Source: Candidatus Latescibacterota bacterium
GTDB lineage: Bacteria > Latescibacterota > UBA2968 > UBA8231
Length of the DNA stretch: 16,086 nt
Direction of reading: 5' to 3'
Assembly (NCBI GenBank): GCA_003529325.1
Contig: DPVW01000242.1
Span: forward strand, 12,302-28,387
Part shown: positions 12,043 to 16,086 of the stretch, in pieces
Layout: each line of letters opens with the position of its first letter
How positions within the stretch are numbered: position 1 is the stretch's first letter
The notes under the pieces: generated by a model
What the model saw: only the letters and a program-made list of their open reading frames with translations
What the model was told of the DNA's origin: nothing
The model's database searches: none
Made by a program: the position numbers and the translations under genes

Positions 12043-15000
12043 TCAGTCGAAGTGGTACAGGCAGATCCGGTGATCGTCTAACACGCAGAAAATGTCACGC
12101 TCTGTGCAGTGCAGCTGACGGATCTCGCCCTTTGTCTGCAAGGATCCAGTCTGCACTCCGGTCGCACCGAACTTCAGCACTCGCCCCTCATCTGTGGCGA
12201 TGACGATATCGTCACCACTTCGCGCCGCTGCGCGGATCCATTCGCCCACGTGTTTGTGTGTCTGCACGGTGCCATCGAAGCCCAGCAAATACAGATCGCC
12301 GAATTCGCCGGCAGCGACGATCGCCGATGGCAGCCTCTCCAGTCCCACCACCTTGCCGACGATGTTCAGCTGCCAGAGCTCTTCGCCTCGTCGCGGTTCG
12401 ACAGCGAACAACCAGCCGTCCTCGGTGCCGTACAGGATTTCCTGTCGAGTATCACCGTCGAGATCGCACAGTCGCAACTGTGTGAGGCCGATGCCTCGTC
12501 GCGGGGTCGTAGCATTGCCCTCAGCGCCGACCTGCTCCAGCGTCGACCAGCGGAAGGCGCCGTCGAATTCATGGACCGTGAGCGGCGTCGAATATGTGTT
12601 GCCGACAATGACCTCAGCTCGACCGTCGCCATCGACATCGGCCGCCTGCAGGGCGGTGATCACATGATATCGGATCCACTGCGCCCACTTCGGCGTGGTG
12701 TCCGCTGCGAAGACATTGACGAACCAGCCCGCCGTGCCAGCAAGCAGGCTCAGGCTGCCCTCACCCTCGAGGTCGGCGACACACAATGTTGTGACCGGCG
12801 CTGGCACGTCATTCAGATTCTTCAAGGGCCGCCGCCCGCGCTGGTGCCCGGTGGCGCCGTCGAGAACGATCAGTTCAGAGGCGCTCGTTCCGACCAGAAT
12901 CTCGGGATTGCCGTCACCATCGATGTCGGCAGCCAGCAGCGCTGTCGCCGGGGAGGGCAACTGCACGTGCCAGGCTGGTATGCCATCTGCGGTCCGCAGC
13001 CTTGCCAGATCCCCGTTGGCGCCAGCCACCAGCAGGGCCGGGTCGGTGGCAGAATCGAAGATGGTGACGGGACCGACTGCGTCGATGTCGAGGTTCTGTT
13101 GCCACAACGGTCTCGTGTGTCTGGCGTCGGTAGCAACTATTGCCGCCATCTCCGTGGGAACTTTACGCGGGATCGGATCGTCGTCTGCGGCGAAGGTGCC
13201 TGGTTTGCCTGCCTCGTCGAGGCCGACGATGGTCGTTTCATCTCCGTCAGAGATCCGCATGCGAGCCCTGTGGCAGCGCTCGATCCGCACCCCATCGTGC
13301 GGCGTGAACAGGTGCAGGAAGGTGATCGACTCGCCCACGGCGAGTCGCTCGGCCTGTTTCTGGTGCACGACGTGAAGTGCACCGTCGTGATGGGGGTAAC
13401 CGCCCCATGGACCACCCGGATCTTCGACGATCTGTTGCATGGAGTCGTCCGCATTGAGCAGCAACAGCTGGGTGCCAGCCTGCGACAGCAGTACCTGACC
13501 CGGACTTGCATCCACGTCCCCGACAACACGCCACAGACAGCGACAGCGATATTCACCCGGTTCGCGGCAGTGCAACTCGTCGACGACGGCGATGTATCTG
13601 CCCTTTTTCCAGATGATGTTGCGGTGCCAGTCGACGCCGTTGTAACCGGCAGCCACGCTCTGCACGAAGCCCCAGTCGCCGTCCTGTCGCGCTACCGTGA
13701 GCCGCGCCAGCGGGGGAATGACAACCCCCGCTCCCGGGGATTGCAGGACGCCGACACCGTCGCGCTGCACGGTGACGCTGTTGTGGAACTTCGGCGCCGC
13801 ACGGATGTAGTCGCCATCGGCGAGCCAGGCTCGATCCAGCCAAGTCAAGCGCAGAACGGCGTTGGTGTCCTCGTGGCCATGGCAGAATGTGCCGACGCCT
13901 TCGAGCAGGAGATACTCGTCGTCAGCCGAAAAACTCGAACGCAGGGACAGCTTGTCGAAGTAGCGAGCCGCTGGATCGGGGCGATATTCCGCGGCAGCGT
14001 CGCGCTCCACCCAGCGCCGTGACGTTTCTGGCAGTGCCAATGCCGTGACTCCGAGCAGGTCATCCGGCGGCTCGGGGTCAACCCCCGGTACCACGAAGCC
14101 TGCCTCGGTCAACTCAACAGAGGCATGCCAGCTTTGTTGGGCGTCGTCGAGTCCTGGCAGCTTGTCCTGGGCAAGCCAGTTGAGCAGCCACAAGTGTGTT
14201 GGATCGCAGCTGTGCCACACCGACGCAACGAGAGGCCACAAGTGCGACCGCCATCCGCCTGTCTCAAAGGCGGCATAGCCACTGCTGTCGCCGTAGCCGA
14301 CCTCGCTGCGCAGGTTGTCGGTCGTGATCGCGACGAGCCGGCACAGATCAGCGACATGGCCATCATCCAGATAGCTGTAATCGTCACGTGTCAGCAGATA
14401 TTCAAGTGTGTGTCGAGGCACTGCCCAGACGTAACCGACACCGGCGTCATCATTCGGTTTGTATCCGAGTGCCTGGCCGGCAAAGATGCGCTCCACACGC
14501 CGGCTGGCGTCGGCGAATTCCGTGACGCCATATCGGCGCGATAGATAGTCGTGGCCCGCCGCCAGATTCAGCCCGATGAAGGTGACATGGTTCTGGCGCG
14601 GCAACCCATCCGGATTGATCTCCTGGTGCAAGTAGAACAGCCCCGCGAGATGCCTGAGTTGTTCGACGAACATCTGCACCACCGCGTGGCGATTTGCATT
14701 GTCGAACACGGGGTGGTCCTCGATGAGGTCCCACAGGTGGATGAACAGGTTGAGGCCGAAAAAATCGTGATACTCTTGCGGCTCACGGATGCGCTGCTGA
14801 CGCCAGGGCTCGATGGAACCTGCGAAGATGGCGGTGATCAGGGTGCCCCAGGCCTCGTGATCGGTCAGATACATCTGCCAGAGATATTGTTTCAGCTTGC
14901 CGCTGCGGAAGGGAGAGGCGACCCAGCCACCATCCCAGGTGTTCAGGTCCTGGTCGATGAGGGCGTCGAGCTCAGAGGCTTCAGGCGGCTTGGGCGGCCT

Positions 15001-15444
15001 GGCGAGAGCACACTTGAAAATGCGTTTGAGGGCGCCATCGCAGGCGTCGATGACGTTGATCAGTTCCGTCGTGGCGGCGTACAAACCTGCCTCACTGCTG
15101 GCGCCGGCGACGACGGCGTTGTGTCCGAGGCCAAGGGGGTCGCTGATCGAACGCAGAAGGTAGTCATCGCGGCCAGGGAACAGCGTGTCGACAAAGCAGC
15201 AGCGGGCATTGTAAAGACGGGCTACGGCGGCGTTGTTGGCGACGTGTCCACAGGCGATGACATGGGCCTCACCGAAAGCTGATGGGTCAAATGCGCCATG
15301 CGGGATGATGGCAGCGGAGCACATATCTGCGAGGCGCTGCACCAGGGGATCGGTGGACCATGCGTCGGGTACGACCACAACGATCGGATCTGACAGACTG
15401 GTTGCGCGAAACAACCTGTCGCGTGGCAGATCGATATCAGGCAT
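12043..15444 (-). CDS. Heparinase II/III-like (polysaccharide lyase-type) protein fused to an FG-GAP/VCBS beta-propeller
   Basis: This is an 1133-residue protein in several parts. Residues 1-145 look like an alpha/beta domain of the kind that precedes many glycan-active enzymes; VVAGASSEAGLYAATTELIN at 111-130 resembles their dinucleotide-like strand-helix. Residues 155-450 are helical and rich in Trp, His and Tyr, as expected for an alpha/alpha toroid, with RQNHVTFIGLN (283-293) and ETGGWRSHLWPLVASVWHS (394-412). Residues 495-760 match the heparinase II/III-like beta-sandwich: FCHGHEDTN (520-528) gives the metal- or substrate-binding His-x-His, and FHNSVTV (553-559) the conserved His-Asn strand. 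Residues 780-1133 form a propeller with four Ca-type loops: DIDGDGNPEILVG (840), DLEGEGSLSLLAG (891), DVDGDGRAEVIVG (936) and DLDGDTRQEILYG (994). No signal peptide is visible, and no strong ribosome binding site precedes the ATG, 11 bp after the enolase stop. Lyase chemistry on an acidic glycan is inferred from the fold; it could instead be a noncatalytic glycan-binding relative. Confidence 0.78.
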   Translation of the reverse strand: MPDIDLPRDRLFRATSLSDPIVVVVPDAWSTDPLVQRLADMCSAAIIPHGAFDPSAFGEAHVIACGHVANNAAVARLYNARCCFVDTLFPGRDDYLLRSISDPLGLGHNAVVAGASSEAGLYAATTELINVIDACDGALKRIFKCALARPPKPPEASELDALIDQDLNTWDGGWVASPFRSGKLKQYLWQMYLTDHEAWGTLITAIFAGSIEPWRQQRIREPQEYHDFFGLNLFIHLWDLIEDHPVFDNANRHAVVQMFVEQLRHLAGLFYLHQEINPDGLPRQNHVTFIGLNLAAGHDYLSRRYGVTEFADASRRVERIFAGQALGYKPNDDAGVGYVWAVPRHTLEYLLTRDDYSYLDDGHVADLCRLVAITTDNLRSEVGYGDSSGYAAFETGGWRSHLWPLVASVWHSCDPTHLWLLNWLAQDKLPGLDDAQQSWHASVELTEAGFVVPGVDPEPPDDLLGVTALALPETSRRWVERDAAAEYRPDPAARYFDKLSLRSSFSADDEYLLLEGVGTFCHGHEDTNAVLRLTWLDRAWLADGDYIRAAPKFHNSVTVQRDGVGVLQSPGAGVVIPPLARLTVARQDGDWGFVQSVAAGYNGVDWHRNIIWKKGRYIAVVDELHCREPGEYRCRCLWRVVGDVDASPGQVLLSQAGTQLLLLNADDSMQQIVEDPGGPWGGYPHHDGALHVVHQKQAERLAVGESITFLHLFTPHDGVRIERCHRARMRISDGDETTIVGLDEAGKPGTFAADDDPIPRKVPTEMAAIVATDARHTRPLWQQNLDIDAVGPVTIFDSATDPALLVAGANGDLARLRTADGIPAWHVQLPSPATALLAADIDGDGNPEILVGTSASELIVLDGATGHQRGRRPLKNLNDVPAPVTTLCVADLEGEGSLSLLAGTAGWFVNVFAADTTPKWAQWIRYHVITALQAADVDGDGRAEVIVGNTYSTPLTVHEFDGAFRWSTLEQVGAEGNATTPRRGIGLTQLRLCDLDGDTRQEILYGTEDGWLFAVEPRRGEELWQLNIVGKVVGLERLPSAIVAAGEFGDLYLLGFDGTVQTHKHVGEWIRAAARSGDDIVIATDEGRVLKFGATGVQTGSLQTKGEIRQLHCTERDIFCVLDDHRICLYHFD

Positions 15445-15455
15445 CGAACTGCCCG

Positions 15456-16086
15456 TTACGGCTTATTCACGACGTAACGGCCCAGTGCCTGTTCGTCGAC
15501 TTCGACGCCGAGTCCTGGCGTATTTGGCACAACGAACTTGCCATCGGCGTAGGTCCAGGCAGTCGATCCCACGAGGGTTGCCCGATCGGCGAGGCCAGCC
15601 TGATACTCCTGCAGATGCTCGTGCCCACAAGCTGTAGAAAAGTGCAGAGTCGCCGCCTGAAATGGACCCAGTCCGTTGCCCATGTGTGGTGTCGTCGGCA
15701 CGCCGGCGGCGTTGGCCTGTTGCAGTTGCCGCAGGCCGTCACTGAATCCCGTACGGCCAATATCTGGTTGAAAAATGTCCAGCGATCGAGGTGACTCAAA
15801 CCAGGCTTCCGTCTGGAAGTGGGTGCGGAAGTGCTCGCCGAGGGCGATGGGCGCCCCAGGATGGGTGAGCAGTTCACGATGGCCCTGCAGGTCTTCCGGC
15901 TCCAGTGGGCACTCCAGCCAGGTGCAGTTCAGTTCGCCATATCGACGTCGCGCCTCGGGGCCATTTTCTGTCGATACCATCCACAGGGTATCCACCATCC
16001 ATCGATCGGTGGCATCACCGGCGCCGGCCTGCAGGAATTCGACCTCTGCCGTGCCTGCGTCGAGGTCGCCGTCAACGAAAAGTTTC
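15456..16086 (-). CDS. Enolase-superfamily (mandelate racemase/muconate lactonizing type) enzyme, C-terminal part (5' end outside window)
   Basis: The last 209 residues of an enolase-superfamily protein are present; its N-terminal capping domain lies beyond the right edge. The sequence runs in frame from KLFVDGDLDAG at the edge through DRWMVDTLWMVS (metal ligand Asp32 of the fragment), LECPLEP (Glu58), ALGEHFRT (Glu84) and LDIFQPDIGRTGFSDGLRQL (102-121) to GVPTTPHMGNGLG, where His134 corresponds to the barrel acid/base. Such enzymes abstract the alpha proton of a carboxylate and mostly dehydrate sugar acids to 2-keto-3-deoxy acids, which are substrates of keto-deoxy sugar-acid kinases such as the PfkB protein in this window. 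The usual Asp-x-Asn around the first ligand reads Asp-Thr-Leu here. The gene ends 11 bp before the lyase-like gene, implying co-transcription. The exact dehydratase is not assignable. Confidence 0.88.
   Translation of the reverse strand, partial: KLFVDGDLDAGTAEVEFLQAGAGDATDRWMVDTLWMVSTENGPEARRRYGELNCTWLECPLEPEDLQGHRELLTHPGAPIALGEHFRTHFQTEAWFESPRSLDIFQPDIGRTGFSDGLRQLQQANAAGVPTTPHMGNGLGPFQAATLHFSTACGHEHLQEYQAGLADRATLVGSTAWTYADGKFVVPNTPGLGVEVDEQALGRYVVNKP

Noticed and set aside
12833..13040. Repeated DxDGDG-encoding segments as DNA repeats
   Set aside because: The similarity is at the protein level (FG-GAP loops); the DNA sequences diverge, so they are protein repeats only.
12109..14022. 637-residue open reading frame on the plus strand
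   Set aside because: It lies antisense within the lyase-like/FG-GAP gene, has no recognisable domain, and its length follows from the high GC content of the opposite strand.

Overview
The window is a dense bacterial catabolic locus. It has moderately high GC, no introns, mean intergenic gaps near zero, and Shine-Dalgarno sites in front of many genes. Fourteen protein genes are supported, two of them cut by the window edges. I see no rRNA, tRNA, CRISPR array, insertion sequence, transporter, regulator gene or phage gene. The family mix (phytanoyl-CoA-dioxygenase-like protein, sulfatase, two Gfo/Idh/MocA oxidoreductases, bicupin, enolase-superfamily enzyme, heparinase-like/FG-GAP protein) resembles glycan- and small-molecule-degrading heterotrophs of poorly cultivated, often marine or host-associated lineages such as Poribacteria, Latescibacteria or Planctomycetota. 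That placement is an inference from gene content and the phylum cannot be fixed here.

Layout. Positions 8779 down to 1 (minus strand) form one compact run: E1 alpha, E1 beta and E2 of a 2-oxoacid/acetoin-type dehydrogenase, a PfkB sugar kinase, a sulfatase, a Gfo/Idh/MocA oxidoreductase, a PhyH-type dioxygenase, a bicupin, and an N-acyl-D-amino-acid-deacylase-like amidohydrolase that leaves the window. Five of the eight junctions are 4-bp ATGA or GTGA overlaps; the others are gaps of 29, 12 and 4 bp. A 154-bp divergent region (8780-8933) separates this operon from a plus-strand gene for a TIM-barrel protein of unknown function, and carries a perfect 13-bp inverted repeat. A second Gfo/Idh gene (minus, 9753-10772) converges on it with 3 bp between the stops and is divergent from a FAD-dependent DAO-family oxidase (plus, 10861-12030). 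The oxidase converges (12 bp) on a 1133-residue heparinase-like/FG-GAP protein (minus), which follows the 3' end of an enolase-superfamily (mandelate racemase/muconate lactonizing) gene.

How the genes may work together (inference). The lyase-like protein, the enolase-superfamily dehydratase, the 2-keto-3-deoxygluconate-kinase-like PfkB protein and the sulfatase fit breakdown of a sulfated, acidic sugar or sugar-like compound. The Gfo/Idh enzymes would oxidise or epimerise intermediates, and the E1/E2 complex would make an acyl-CoA from a 2-oxoacid or diketone. The complex has no E3 gene in the window and would need one from elsewhere. No encoded protein shows a convincing N-terminal signal peptide, so the chemistry looks intracellular, which is unusual for the sulfatase and the lyase-like protein. 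The substrate is not identifiable from sequence alone.
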